From positions 682,001 to 746,000 of the forward strand of contig NZ_CP027669.1 of assembly GCF_003008595.1 (NCBI RefSeq): a DNA stretch of 64,000 nt, given 5' to 3'. The notes below the pieces were generated by a model. It did not search any database and was not told the origin of the DNA. It saw only the letters and a list, made by a program, of their open reading frames with translations. This document shows, piece after piece, positions 37,551 through 45,767 of the stretch. Position 1 is the first letter of the stretch; each line of letters starts with the position of its first letter. The position numbers and the translations under genes were made by a program. Origin of the DNA: Simplicispira suum (GTDB taxonomy: Bacteria; Pseudomonadota; Gammaproteobacteria; Burkholderiales; Burkholderiaceae_C).

Positions 37551-38987
37551 TTAAAGTCCAGCAAATCTTTCGCGAAGGAGTGCTCCAAACTTCTTCGACC
37601 ACGCATCACCTAACATCCATAGTACCGCGCCGTAGATCATGACACCAACGAAAATCTTTCCTGCAAGTGCCACAATACTTGGCATCTGCGGCAAGAGGCT
37701 TAACACGCTATACATGATGACTGTCGCCACAATGTAGGGTATTGCGATACGTATCTGTTCAAGCCCGCCAAAACCAAACATTTTTCCCGGGTAATACGCG
37801 TTAATGAAAAATGCAATAAACGAAGTCACAACGGACGCCCATGCAATGCCTTCGATACCGTAGGGTATCGCAAAGTACAGCGCGCTCAGAGTGACGGGAA
37901 GCTTCATAAGATCGATCTTGAGAAAAATGTCAGATCGCCCCATCGCGTTAAGAATGTTCATGTTGATCGCGCTGATAGGCGTTACGGTACGCGCTACACA
38001 CAGCGCGACGAGTACTGGCACGGCAGGTTGCCATTCAGTACCTAAAAATATGGAGATAAAATCCGCTGCCACAGCAGAAAAACCGATCAGCATTGGGAGG
38101 CAGATCAGCATGGTGAGAGAGATGAGCTGCTTGTAGATGCTGACCAAACGCTCTCGATCTTCTTTTATTGACGTCATGATCGGGTACGTCACACCCTGCA
38201 AGCTGGATGCGATGAACTGGTACAGATAATTGCTCAAGTTGGTAGCCTGGGTGTAGAAGCCGACTTGCGTTGCGTTGTAGAACCGGCCAATGAGCGCCAC
38301 ATAAAGATTGTTGACGATGGTAGCGACAAAGCCGGCCAACATGAGCTTGGAGCCAAAGCCAAACAATGCAGCAAATGATGCGCGGCTAAAGCGCCACTTC
38401 GGCAGCCAGCGGCAAAACCACCATATTCCAGCAGACGCCAGCAGCGACTTGCTGACCATCAACCACACCAGCGCCCAATAGCCGTAGCCGCGTTGGGCCA
38501 TTAAGACCGCTAGCGCACTGCTGAGAAGTGTGGCAATGGTGTTGGCAATGGCCTGACTCTTGAAATCCAAGGCGATCGTCAGCTTGGCACGCACTACCAC
38601 GGTAAAGGTGTTAATTATGACCACCAAAAACAGCACCCGCGCAATAGCAGTAAGTTGAGGTTGGCGATAAAACTGGGCAATCCAGGGTGCCGCAACGTAT
38701 AGCACGGCATACATCGCCCCCCCCCAACCGAAGTTGACCCAAAAAACTGTGCAGGCATCGTCTTCGGTTACTTGCCCGCTACGCTGTACCAATGCACTTA
38801 AAAAGCCTCCGCTGACCACACTATCGGCTAGCAGCATAAAAATGGTAAGCATGCCGATAAAACCAAAGCTGTCCGGTCCGATCAAGCGCGCAAGATAGAC
38901 TGTTACTGCCAGATAGCCCAACTGGTTGATGAGTTTATCGGACAGACTCCAACCGAACGCGCGGAGGGCTTGGTGCTTTAAGGGCAT
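37551..38987 (-). CDS. wzx: Lipid-linked repeat-unit flippase, Wzx/WzxC family
   Basis: 478 residues with about 12-14 transmembrane helices and the N-terminal signature of the polysaccharide transporter family: ALRAFGWSLSDKLINQLGYL, VYLARLIGPDSFGFIGMLTI. The mid-protein GRFYNATQVGFYTQATNLSN is typical of WzxC/LPS flippases. It moves undecaprenyl-linked repeat units across the inner membrane. The ATG at 38987 was preferred over an upstream GTG. Its base composition is close to 50% GC, unlike the AT-rich genes on both sides. Confidence 0.9.
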   Translation of the reverse strand: MPLKHQALRAFGWSLSDKLINQLGYLAVTVYLARLIGPDSFGFIGMLTIFMLLADSVVSGGFLSALVQRSGQVTEDDACTVFWVNFGWGGAMYAVLYVAAPWIAQFYRQPQLTAIARVLFLVVIINTFTVVVRAKLTIALDFKSQAIANTIATLLSSALAVLMAQRGYGYWALVWLMVSKSLLASAGIWWFCRWLPKWRFSRASFAALFGFGSKLMLAGFVATIVNNLYVALIGRFYNATQVGFYTQATNLSNYLYQFIASSLQGVTYPIMTSIKEDRERLVSIYKQLISLTMLICLPMLIGFSAVAADFISIFLGTEWQPAVPVLVALCVARTVTPISAINMNILNAMGRSDIFLKIDLMKLPVTLSALYFAIPYGIEGIAWASVVTSFIAFFINAYYPGKMFGFGGLEQIRIAIPYIVATVIMYSVLSLLPQMPSIVALAGKIFVGVMIYGAVLWMLGDAWSKKFGALLRERFAGL

Positions 38988-39033
38988 GAAAGTCACAAAA
39001 TATGGCTTGCTTTTCTATCCTGACGACCATCGA

Positions 39034-39450
39034 TTAAACTTCGCGCAATCTTTTTAACGTCTCGTTAATTAATGTCGAAGATGTGGATGTTGTATATGGG
39101 AAATAGACAATTCGAACTCCTCTAGCCAAAAATTCCTTATCGAATTCTTTCCATTTATCTGTTTTATACCAATCATCTCCGACAAACATCACATCAAATT
39201 TATAACGATCTAATGCATCTAGCTTGTCCATCGTCATTTGCGGCACAGCAAGATCTACATACCGGCAAGACCTCACAATTTCTATTCTTTCCTCAAATGG
39301 AATTACGGATTTCTTATTTTTATACGCAACCAGCTCGTCGACAGTTACACTCACGATTAATCTGTCGCACATTGATTTAGCGTTTCTTAGAAGATTGATA
39401 TGCCCAACATGAAACAAGTCAAAAACTCCTGTAGTATATCCAATCACCAT
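39034..39450 (-). CDS. TagD-like cytidylyltransferase (glycerol-3-phosphate type)
   Basis: 138 residues with the nucleotidyltransferase signatures GYTTGVFDLFHVGHINLLRN (HxGH), the RYVDLAVPQMTMDKLD region and the C-terminal YTTSTSSTLINETLKRL (the TSxT motif before the terminal helix). Size and motifs match TagD, which makes CDP-glycerol from CTP and glycerol-3-phosphate. The CDP-glycerol glycerophosphotransferase-like gene two loci upstream supports that product. Its 5' end overlaps the stop of the amidotransferase gene by 7 bp. Confidence 0.88.
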   Translation of the reverse strand: MVIGYTTGVFDLFHVGHINLLRNAKSMCDRLIVSVTVDELVAYKNKKSVIPFEERIEIVRSCRYVDLAVPQMTMDKLDALDRYKFDVMFVGDDWYKTDKWKEFDKEFLARGVRIVYFPYTTSTSSTLINETLKRLREV

Positions 39451-40970
39451 CCTAATGACTCCATTACGGTTTTTCTGAATTCCTCATAGTCTTGTTTTCT
39501 TGAATGTTTCATATTCAATTTTGCACTAAAACCTATTTTTGTTCGTCCAAGCGCGCCTTTCAATTCAAGCTTTTCGGCCAATCTTCTTATGGGAATTTTG
39601 GATTCGATACTATTTATTTTCGTCTCGGCCGGCTGCCTGTAAAGATAAGCAATTAGTTTCTTATTAATAAAAGGTACTCTTGCCTCCTTCGAAGCGGCCA
39701 TCGAAGCAAGGTCCATTCTTCGCAATAATCCAGGAAGGTGTACTTGATAGAAAAAATCTTCTAGAAACTCTACGGGAGATTTATTTTTTTTCAGTTCGCT
39801 CACGAAGTTTATCAGACGTTCAGAGTTGACCACATTAGAATAACCGTACTCTAGCAAAAATTCTATTTCATTAATTTCAGATTGCTTTAGACACCATCTG
39901 AAAATTTCGTCGTACCCAAACAGTAATTCATCTGCTCCTTCACCCGTTAGAACCACTTTCTCGTCAGAAAGCATCATTTTACATACATGATAGATTAGTC
40001 CTTCATTAGGAACACAAAGTGGCTCCCCACGCAGCTTAATTAGTTGACGCCAATTCTCTCTGAGGTCTGCTTCCGTCAGTTCAATTATCCTTAATTCTTT
40101 AGAAATGCTGCTGGCAGTTTCCTCCGCCCCTTCAAATTCATTATTCGATGGCAATCCTATAGTGTAGCAAGTATTTATTTTGGATAATTTTGCGATGAGC
40201 GCACTATCCAATCCACCACTTAGTAGCGAAACAATTTTCACATCACTAAGTTCGTGTGCTTCAATTGACTCCTTCAAAAGAGATTCAAATTTATTTTGAT
40301 CAAATTGCTCTGTGCACGGCAGCCAATGCCAATGTCTTTCTACCACGCCATTAGAGCTCAAAAATGTTCCTGGAAGAATCTCCTCAATTCCTTCAAAGAA
40401 AGAGTAACCAGGCAAAGGTCGCCGTATAATTCTCCATTCGGCGATTGCTTCTTTTGAAGGTGCTGCATCTACAATCCGCGCAATTGCAGCTGCTTCTGAT
40501 GAGATAATAGCTTGCACGTCATCTTTAAATATAAATAGTGGTTTTATACCAAAAGCATCTCTTGCAGCAATCCAGCTATCGTTAAACGAGTCATAAATAA
40601 CAACTGCGAACATACCGTCAAGCATGCTGAAGATTTTATTGCCAACCTTTATGTAACCATTCAAAAGCGTCTCTGTATCCGATTCAGTTTTACATGTCAG
40701 ATTCAGCTCGTCTCTCAAAGAGTTATGATTATATATTTCACCATTTAGTAAAATGTGGAATTGGCCACATTCAGACGACATCGGCTGATCTGACCTTGAG
40801 TGAAGATCCAATATTGATAGACGACAGTGACCGAGCGCGACCTTTCCGCCATTAAAAACGGTTACTTTCTGGACATCGGGTCCCCGCCATTTAATCTTTT
40901 CTAGGTGACCCTGAAATGCCACTCTATCAATATTCTCGACGTTATTCTTTTGAAATATAAGCCCGCACAT
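39444..40970 (-). CDS. Asparagine-synthase-like glutamine amidotransferase
   Basis: 508 residues. The N-terminal class II glutaminase starts MCGLIF, so Cys2 becomes the nucleophile, with LGHCRLSILDL and LLNGEIYNHNSLRDEL. The C-terminal ATP-pyrophosphatase domain has SLLSGGLDSALIAKLS and VVLTGEGADELLFGYDEIFR. It could make asparagine, but in O-antigen clusters such proteins (for example WbpS) amidate the carboxyl of a uronic acid. The place between glycerophosphate genes in an AT-rich block favours a glycan role. The start at 40970 is fixed by the required Met-Cys. Confidence 0.88.
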   Translation of the reverse strand: MCGLIFQKNNVENIDRVAFQGHLEKIKWRGPDVQKVTVFNGGKVALGHCRLSILDLHSRSDQPMSSECGQFHILLNGEIYNHNSLRDELNLTCKTESDTETLLNGYIKVGNKIFSMLDGMFAVVIYDSFNDSWIAARDAFGIKPLFIFKDDVQAIISSEAAAIARIVDAAPSKEAIAEWRIIRRPLPGYSFFEGIEEILPGTFLSSNGVVERHWHWLPCTEQFDQNKFESLLKESIEAHELSDVKIVSLLSGGLDSALIAKLSKINTCYTIGLPSNNEFEGAEETASSISKELRIIELTEADLRENWRQLIKLRGEPLCVPNEGLIYHVCKMMLSDEKVVLTGEGADELLFGYDEIFRWCLKQSEINEIEFLLEYGYSNVVNSERLINFVSELKKNKSPVEFLEDFFYQVHLPGLLRRMDLASMAASKEARVPFINKKLIAYLYRQPAETKINSIESKIPIRRLAEKLELKGALGRTKIGFSAKLNMKHSRKQDYEEFRKTVMESLGW

Positions 40971-40977
40971 AATGATC

Positions 40978-42267
40978 CTAATTGATACTTTTTTTAATAT
41001 CTGCAACTATCAAGTCAGATGGCTGACCATCAATAAAATAAGGGGCTAATTTTGAATTGAAGAACTTCAAGTTTGGCCGAGCCTCATTTTTTATCATTTT
41101 TTCCAAAAAGCAACGTATCTCTTCTTCACTACTTCCAATAACGCAACTGCTTAGAGCAGCCATGCCAAATGGATTTAGATAACTCTCTACATTTTCAGTG
41201 GCAATAAAAAAAACCGGCTTCTTTACATAGTGATATTCCGCCAAAAACGAACCGGAATCATGAATCATGCAATCGGACCACTGAAACAGATTGACATAAT
41301 CTCCTTCTTCCAACTGCGTATTTGCAGTTTTTTCCCAATATTCATAATACTGAATAGTTTTTTCAACACCCCAATCAGGGTGAATGAACAATTTTGATTT
41401 TAGGATTGGATGTGGCTTAAAGGCAAACTGAACTTTGTCTTTCAGATCAAATGACAACATTTGAAAAAAATTTGCTAATTTCAGAAAATTAGAATATGGC
41501 AACACTGGATCATCGATTGTATGATGAGGCGCCCATATTACTTTTATTCTGTTATTCTCTTGTGATTTCCAAGAAGATTTCTTCTTGATTTCGAAAAATG
41601 CTTCGCAGCTTGGATATCCAGTTACTATGACATTTCGCCCTTTGCTCTGCGAATACATGCGATATATCTCTAAGTCCTCATCGTGAGGCGCAAAGATTTT
41701 CCACATTGAATTGTGAAATATTTGATTATATTGACCGACATAATTTTCATATCTTGAAACATCATGCGCATAGGGCACATAACAACCTAGATAATTAAAA
41801 TGCGCATTTTTATAATATTCATCGAGCGTCAAATCATGGGGGTTTGTAAAAAACACAATATCTGGTGTCAACTCATCCAACTTGATCCAGCGTTTCTCGG
41901 TGTCGTTGTAGGCGGAATATGTCGGGTACCCTTTTGCATTAAAATACGCAAGGCATTCCTGCATGTCCTGTCGCATCCGTTCATCGCCGTAAGCGGTATA
42001 GGGACAGACCAGAATAATGGGATCAAAAAACGGGTCGGCCAGCATTTTTTGAAAAACCGGATCAACCTTCCACACGCTTTTATGGATAACGAGAAAAACC
42101 ACCCGAATGCGCTCTTTGCCTTTGATTTGTGCCAACAGCGCTTGATGCTTTTTTTGCATGCGCAAAAACAAACGCCGTTTTTGCCACTGCGCGATGGTGC
42201 GTTGGTAGGCAGGGGCAAGGGCTCGTTTGATGGGCTGCGGTAGGTGTTTTTTGATTAGTGTCAGCAC
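40978..42267 (-). CDS. CDP-glycerol glycerophosphotransferase-like protein (TagB/TagF family)
   Basis: 429 residues. Motifs of the Glyphos_transf family are visible: VIWAPHHTIDDPVLPYSNFL, FAFKPHPILKSKLF and MIHDSGSFLAEYHYVKKPVF (the catalytic-region His and Asp-Ser). Family members transfer glycerol phosphate from CDP-glycerol. The AT content rises from the 5' to the 3' part, so the gene bridges a GC-rich and an AT-rich block. With the TagD-like gene it predicts glycerol-phosphate decoration of the glycan. Confidence 0.85.
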   Translation of the reverse strand: MLTLIKKHLPQPIKRALAPAYQRTIAQWQKRRLFLRMQKKHQALLAQIKGKERIRVVFLVIHKSVWKVDPVFQKMLADPFFDPIILVCPYTAYGDERMRQDMQECLAYFNAKGYPTYSAYNDTEKRWIKLDELTPDIVFFTNPHDLTLDEYYKNAHFNYLGCYVPYAHDVSRYENYVGQYNQIFHNSMWKIFAPHDEDLEIYRMYSQSKGRNVIVTGYPSCEAFFEIKKKSSWKSQENNRIKVIWAPHHTIDDPVLPYSNFLKLANFFQMLSFDLKDKVQFAFKPHPILKSKLFIHPDWGVEKTIQYYEYWEKTANTQLEEGDYVNLFQWSDCMIHDSGSFLAEYHYVKKPVFFIATENVESYLNPFGMAALSSCVIGSSEEEIRCFLEKMIKNEARPNLKFFNSKLAPYFIDGQPSDLIVADIKKSIN

Positions 42268-42282
42268 GGTATTTACGCCCTC

Positions 42283-43386
42283 TTACGCATTAAATCCATT
42301 CACAGCAGCAGCAGCCCGCAGCGCGGCCTCTTCGCTGAGCGTGGGCCCCATGGGCAGACTCAGCACCTCTCGGTGCATGGCCTCCGTCAGCGGGTAGCTA
42401 CGCCCGCTCCATTCCTGGTACGCCTGCTGCTGGTGCGGCGGGATGGGGTAGTGGATGAGGGTTTGGATGCCTTGTGTGGCCAGGTGCTGTTGCAGGGCGG
42501 CGCGCTGCTGTGTACGGATGACGAACAGGTGCCACACATGCTGCACGCTGCTGGCCACCTGAGGCAGTTGCACACCAGGGTGATGAATGTTTTGCAGATA
42601 AATGGCCGCTAACGCTCGTCGGTGTTGCGTCTCCAGCTCTAGTTTTGATAGTTTGACGCACAGCATGGCGGCCTGGATTTCGTCCAGGCGGCTGTTTATG
42701 CCTTTGAACAGGTTTTTGTACTTTTCGTGGCTGCCGTAGTTGCGCAGGGCGCGGAGGGTTTGCGCCAATTGGTCGTCGTGCGTGGTGATGGCACCAGCGT
42801 CGCCCAGCGCGCCCAGGTTTTTGCCGGGGTAGAAGCTAAAGCCTGCGGCGTCGCCCCAACTGCCGGCGCGCTTGCCGCTTATGGATGCACCGTGGGCCTG
42901 GGCGGCGTCTTCCAGCACCAGCAGGCCATGTTCACGCGCCAGCGCCATGATGGCGGGCATGTCGGCCAACTGGCCATATAGGTGCACGGGCAGGATGGCG
43001 CGGGTTCTAGCGGTGATGGCGGCGCGGGCGTTGGCGGGGCTGAGGTTAAAACTGGCCGCATCCGGCTCCGCTAGCACCGGCGTGAGGCCATTGGCGCTGA
43101 TGGCAAGAATGCTGGCGATGTAGGTGTTGGCGGGCACGATGATTTCATCGCCTGGCTGCAAGCGGCCAAGTTCCAGCCAGGCGCGCAGGGTGAGGATGAG
43201 CGCATCCAGACCATTGGCCACGCCGATGCAATGCGTTGTGCCGCAGTAAGCGGCAAACTTTTGCTCAAACTGGGTGAGTTCGTTGCCGCCGATATACCAT
43301 CCGGAATCGATCACGCGTGTGCAGGCTTCGATCAGCTCGCTGCGATATTGAGCGTTGATGGATTTAAGGTCGAGGAAGGGGGTCAT
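42283..43386 (-). CDS. fdtB: Sugar aminotransferase, FdtB/QdtB-like
   Basis: 367 residues; DegT/DnrJ/EryC1/StrS family. Starts [20 protein letters not shown], with [20 protein letters not shown] and the PLP-lysine segment [20 protein letters not shown]. In the fdtA-fdtC-fdtB setting it aminates the 3-keto group to give dTDP-3-amino-3,6-dideoxy-galactose (or -glucose). Its start overlaps the fdtC stop. A repeat copy (42603-42653) is read in frame at its helical middle. Confidence 0.9.
   Translation of the reverse strand: MTPFLDLKSINAQYRSELIEACTRVIDSGWYIGGNELTQFEQKFAAYCGTTHCIGVANGLDALILTLRAWLELGRLQPGDEIIVPANTYIASILAISANGLTPVLAEPDAASFNLSPANARAAITARTRAILPVHLYGQLADMPAIMALAREHGLLVLEDAAQAHGASISGKRAGSWGDAAGFSFYPGKNLGALGDAGAITTHDDQLAQTLRALRNYGSHEKYKNLFKGINSRLDEIQAAMLCVKLSKLELETQHRRALAAIYLQNIHHPGVQLPQVASSVQHVWHLFVIRTQQRAALQQHLATQGIQTLIHYPIPPHQQQAYQEWSGRSYPLTEAMHREVLSLPMGPTLSEEAALRAAAAVNGFNA
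42603..42653. repeat. Degenerate palindromic repeat, copy 10 (inside fdtB)
   Basis: Plus strand: TGGCCGCTAACGCTCGTCGG followed by TGTTGCGTCTCCAGCTCTAGTTTTGATAG in pieces. By eye it aligns with the reverse complement of copy 9 over about 44 bp with most positions identical. It is translated in frame as part of the [17 protein letters not shown] segment. Confidence 0.5.
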
Positions 43387-43847
43387 TTCATATAGCGAAT
43401 GATTTTTGCCGGATTTCCAACCACTACCGCATTGGCCGGAACATCTTTGGTAACGACTGCGCCTGCGCCAACCATAGCATTTTCGCCGATAGTGATGCCG
43501 GGGAGAATAGTTGCGCCGGCACCAATGCTGCACCCATTTTTCAGGGTGATGCCAGAAAATTTTTCTGGATATTTTCTGGAGCGCGGCATTGGGTCATTGG
43601 TGAGCGTGGCATTGGGGCCTAAAAAGACATTGTCTTCAATGCGCGTACCATTCCAAATATAAACACCAGATTTTACGGTGACGTTATCTCCGATAATTAC
43701 GTCAGATTCAATCAGTGCATGGGCGCAAATATTGCAATTTTCACCTATGCGGGCATCGACAAAAACCACTGCGTATTGCCAGATGCGGGTATTGGCTCCA
43801 ATTTTGATGGATTTTGCATCTGCCAATGGGTGAATAAATACTGTCAT
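43383..43847 (-). CDS. fdtC: Hexapeptide-repeat acetyltransferase, FdtC-like
   Basis: 154 residues of left-handed beta-helix: [60 protein letters not shown] and the C-terminal [13 protein letters not shown]. In this setting it would N-acetylate the 3-amino sugar (dTDP-Fuc3NAc or dTDP-Qui3NAc). It overlaps fdtA and fdtB by 4 bp on each side, so the three are translationally coupled. Confidence 0.9.
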   Translation of the reverse strand: MTVFIHPLADAKSIKIGANTRIWQYAVVFVDARIGENCNICAHALIESDVIIGDNVTVKSGVYIWNGTRIEDNVFLGPNATLTNDPMPRSRKYPEKFSGITLKNGCSIGAGATILPGITIGENAMVGAGAVVTKDVPANAVVVGNPAKIIRYMK

Positions 43848-44245
43848 TTATTCACCAGTTGCAAAAATTGATTGTAATTTCGAATATAATCTGCTTCATC
43901 ATAATGCTCGCTGGCCAGCACCAGCAGCACGCAATCGGGGCTAAAATCATGCATTTCTCGCCATACCATATTGCCAATCAACAGCCCTTCGGTGGGGGAG
44001 TCCAGCCACACTTCTTCGCGCTGGTGGCCATCATCTAGCACCATGCGGCAGCGGCCGGTCACGCATACGGCTACTTGCTGCAATTTTTGGTGCGCGTGAA
44101 AGCCGCGGCCTATGCCCAGCTTGGTGCCAAACAGGTAGTAAACCCGCTGGATGGCAAAGGGCACAGTTTTTCCGCTTTCCAGGGCGACCAGCGAGCCTCG
44201 GTCGTCACCCAGAGGGGGGAAGTGGGTCCATTGGATGAGTGACAC
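43844..44245 (-). CDS. fdtA: dTDP-4-keto-6-deoxyglucose 3,4-ketoisomerase, FdtA/QdtA-like
   Basis: 133 residues; a small cupin with [40 protein letters not shown] and [20 protein letters not shown] (the catalytic His region RGFHAH). It isomerises the 4-keto to the 3-keto sugar ahead of FdtB. A GTG at 44245, with AGGA about 10 bases upstream, was chosen because it gives the family N-terminus. The substrate dTDP-4-keto-6-deoxyglucose needs RmlA and RmlB, which are not in this window. FdtA and QdtA give galacto or gluco products and cannot be told apart here. Confidence 0.88.
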   Translation of the reverse strand: MSLIQWTHFPPLGDDRGSLVALESGKTVPFAIQRVYYLFGTKLGIGRGFHAHQKLQQVAVCVTGRCRMVLDDGHQREEVWLDSPTEGLLIGNMVWREMHDFSPDCVLLVLASEHYDEADYIRNYNQFLQLVNK

Positions 44246-44500
44246 GCGGCGGATCCTGATAAAAGATTGAGGGAGGAGATCTCGCAAAGAAGCGATGTGT
44301 TACTTAGACAACCGATCTGTGTATACAAATGGTTGATGGCGTCAGTTGCTTCGCGGTGCTGCCCTTGGTCGTTTCCTGACGTTTGATAATTGGATTGGTG
44401 CTGCCTGTCGCCATGGGCGCTGCGTTCGGAGTTGACCCGCAAAGAAGTCGCCATTGAACTCGAAGCTGTTCGCTCGCTCCACGCTGACACGCACACTTCC

Positions 44501-44697
44501 GAACCGCAGTTGGCTGGCAGTTGCCTGGTCTTGCGCCTCCACTTCCAGCGTGATGTCGCGGCCCGATTGCAGTTCGGCAATGCGGGTGGTGTTGATGTCG
44601 AAGCCAAGCACGGGGCGCCGTTTACCAAATTCAACCGCCAGTGGCAGCCCCACGTACCCCACCCAATGATGGCGATGTTCGCTTGCGAAAGGTTCAT
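44501..44697 (-). pseudogene. Remnant of a nucleotide-sugar 6-dehydrogenase (WbpO/TviB type)
   Basis: From an ATG at 44697 the frame reads MNLSQANIAIIG and then breaks; the next frame continues GYVGLPLAVEFGKRRPVLGF and DINTTRIAELQSGRDITLEV, the N-terminal NAD-binding part of UDP-GlcNAc/GalNAc dehydrogenases. One missing base explains the break: the expected codons for G-L-G-Y appear as GGG(C)TGGGGTAC without the C. Homology stops near 44501, so only about 65 of ~425 residues remain. The 255 bp between it and fdtA hold nothing I recognise. Confidence 0.8.
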
Positions 44698-44852
44698 ATA
44701 AGAAAAAAAAGAAGGCCCAATTCATCGCAGCGATGCTGGCTGCCCGCGACCAAGCGGTGGCGCATTCTAGGAGGCAAGACTTACAACGCCTTGCTGCCCG
44801 ATTCCCCGCCCGCTTCGTGTCATTTTGTAAGCCTGCGATCGTACTGCGGACT

Positions 44853-44858
44853 TATACT
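44853..44858 (+). promoter_or_regulatory. -10 candidate for the polysaccharide export operon
   Basis: TATACT lies 45 bp upstream of the Wza-like start in the divergent gap. No convincing -35 was found. It is the best sigma70-like box in that gap on the plus strand. Confidence 0.35.
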
Positions 44859-44903
44859 TGCGTCCCTGCCCTTTTCGCGCCTGATGACGAGAACTTGATC
44901 TAC

Positions 44904-45704
44904 ATGCACCATTTCCTTCTGCTTTCGCGTTCGCTTGTCACCTTCCCCATGGCGCTTGCGCTGGCCTTGGCGCTGATGGCCTGGCCCGCAGCAGCGCAAG
45001 AAGGCGTGGCCATGCGCACCGAAACCTCGGCACCGCAGCCGGGCAAGGTGGTACCCGGCCTGGATGCGCCGGCGCGCAAGCTGCAAGAGGCAGGCGCGGT
45101 GCCGAGCGCGCTGGATTCTGACTACAAGATCACGCCCAGCGACTTGTTGGAGATTGAGGTGTTTGGTGTCAGCGAGCTCAAGCGCACGGTGCGGGTGAAC
45201 ACCAGCGGGCAAATTGCCATGCCGCTGATTGGCACGCTGAGCGTTGCGGGCCTGACCCCATCCGACGCCGAAGCCTTGATTGCACTGCAGTACAGCAGCA
45301 AGAATTTTCTGCAGGATCCGCAGGTGTCCATTTTTGTGAAAGAGTTCACCACGCAGCGCATTACGCTCGACGGCGCGCTGACCAAACCGGGCGTGTACCC
45401 GCTGACCGGGCAGATCACCTTGCTACGTGCGCTGGCCATGGCGGGCGGCGGTGGCCAGCTGGCCGACATGGAAAACGTGATGCTGTTTCGCGTAACGCCC
45501 GACGGCCAGAGCGTTTCACAAAAGTACGACGTGCTCAAGATCCGCAAGGGCGAAGCGCCCGACCCCATGCTGCAGAACGACGACGTGGTGGTGGTCAACC
45601 GCAACGATGCGCGGGTGACGCTGCGCGACTCTTTGTTCCGCGACATCATCGATACGCTCAACCCGTTTGCTCAGAGCTACCGCAACGTCGCAACCCCCCA
45701 ATGA
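44904..45704 (+). CDS. wza: Polysaccharide export protein, Wza-like
   Basis: 266 residues. A Sec signal (FPMALALALALMAWPAAAQ) ends near residue 32, with no lipobox Cys, unlike E. coli Wza. Then comes the poly-export domain (ALDSDYKITPSDLLEIEVFG, QIAMPLIGTLSVAGLTPSDA) and an SLBB domain (FTTQRITLDGALTKPGVYPL, ITLLRALAMAGGGGQLADME). It forms the periplasmic/outer-membrane export channel. First gene of a five-gene plus-strand operon. The start at 44904 is inferred; a second Met 15 codons on is possible. Confidence 0.9.
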   Translation: MHHFLLLSRSLVTFPMALALALALMAWPAAAQEGVAMRTETSAPQPGKVVPGLDAPARKLQEAGAVPSALDSDYKITPSDLLEIEVFGVSELKRTVRVNTSGQIAMPLIGTLSVAGLTPSDAEALIALQYSSKNFLQDPQVSIFVKEFTTQRITLDGALTKPGVYPLTGQITLLRALAMAGGGGQLADMENVMLFRVTPDGQSVSQKYDVLKIRKGEAPDPMLQNDDVVVVNRNDARVTLRDSLFRDIIDTLNPFAQSYRNVATPQ

Positions 45705-45767
45705 AGCTCGCCCGCTGTGCGGGCGCCCTGGGGTGGCACGCCGCCCCGATGCTATTTTTTGCGCGCC

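Noticed and set aside
37293..37613. Plus-strand frame of 106 codons overlapping the end of wzx.
   Set aside because: No ribosome-binding site or motif, and it overlaps a confident gene on the other strand.
45708..45726. GCCCGCTGTGCGGGC hairpin between wza and wzc considered as a terminator.
   Set aside because: No T run follows on the plus strand, and wzc must be read through; it may only be a weak attenuator.
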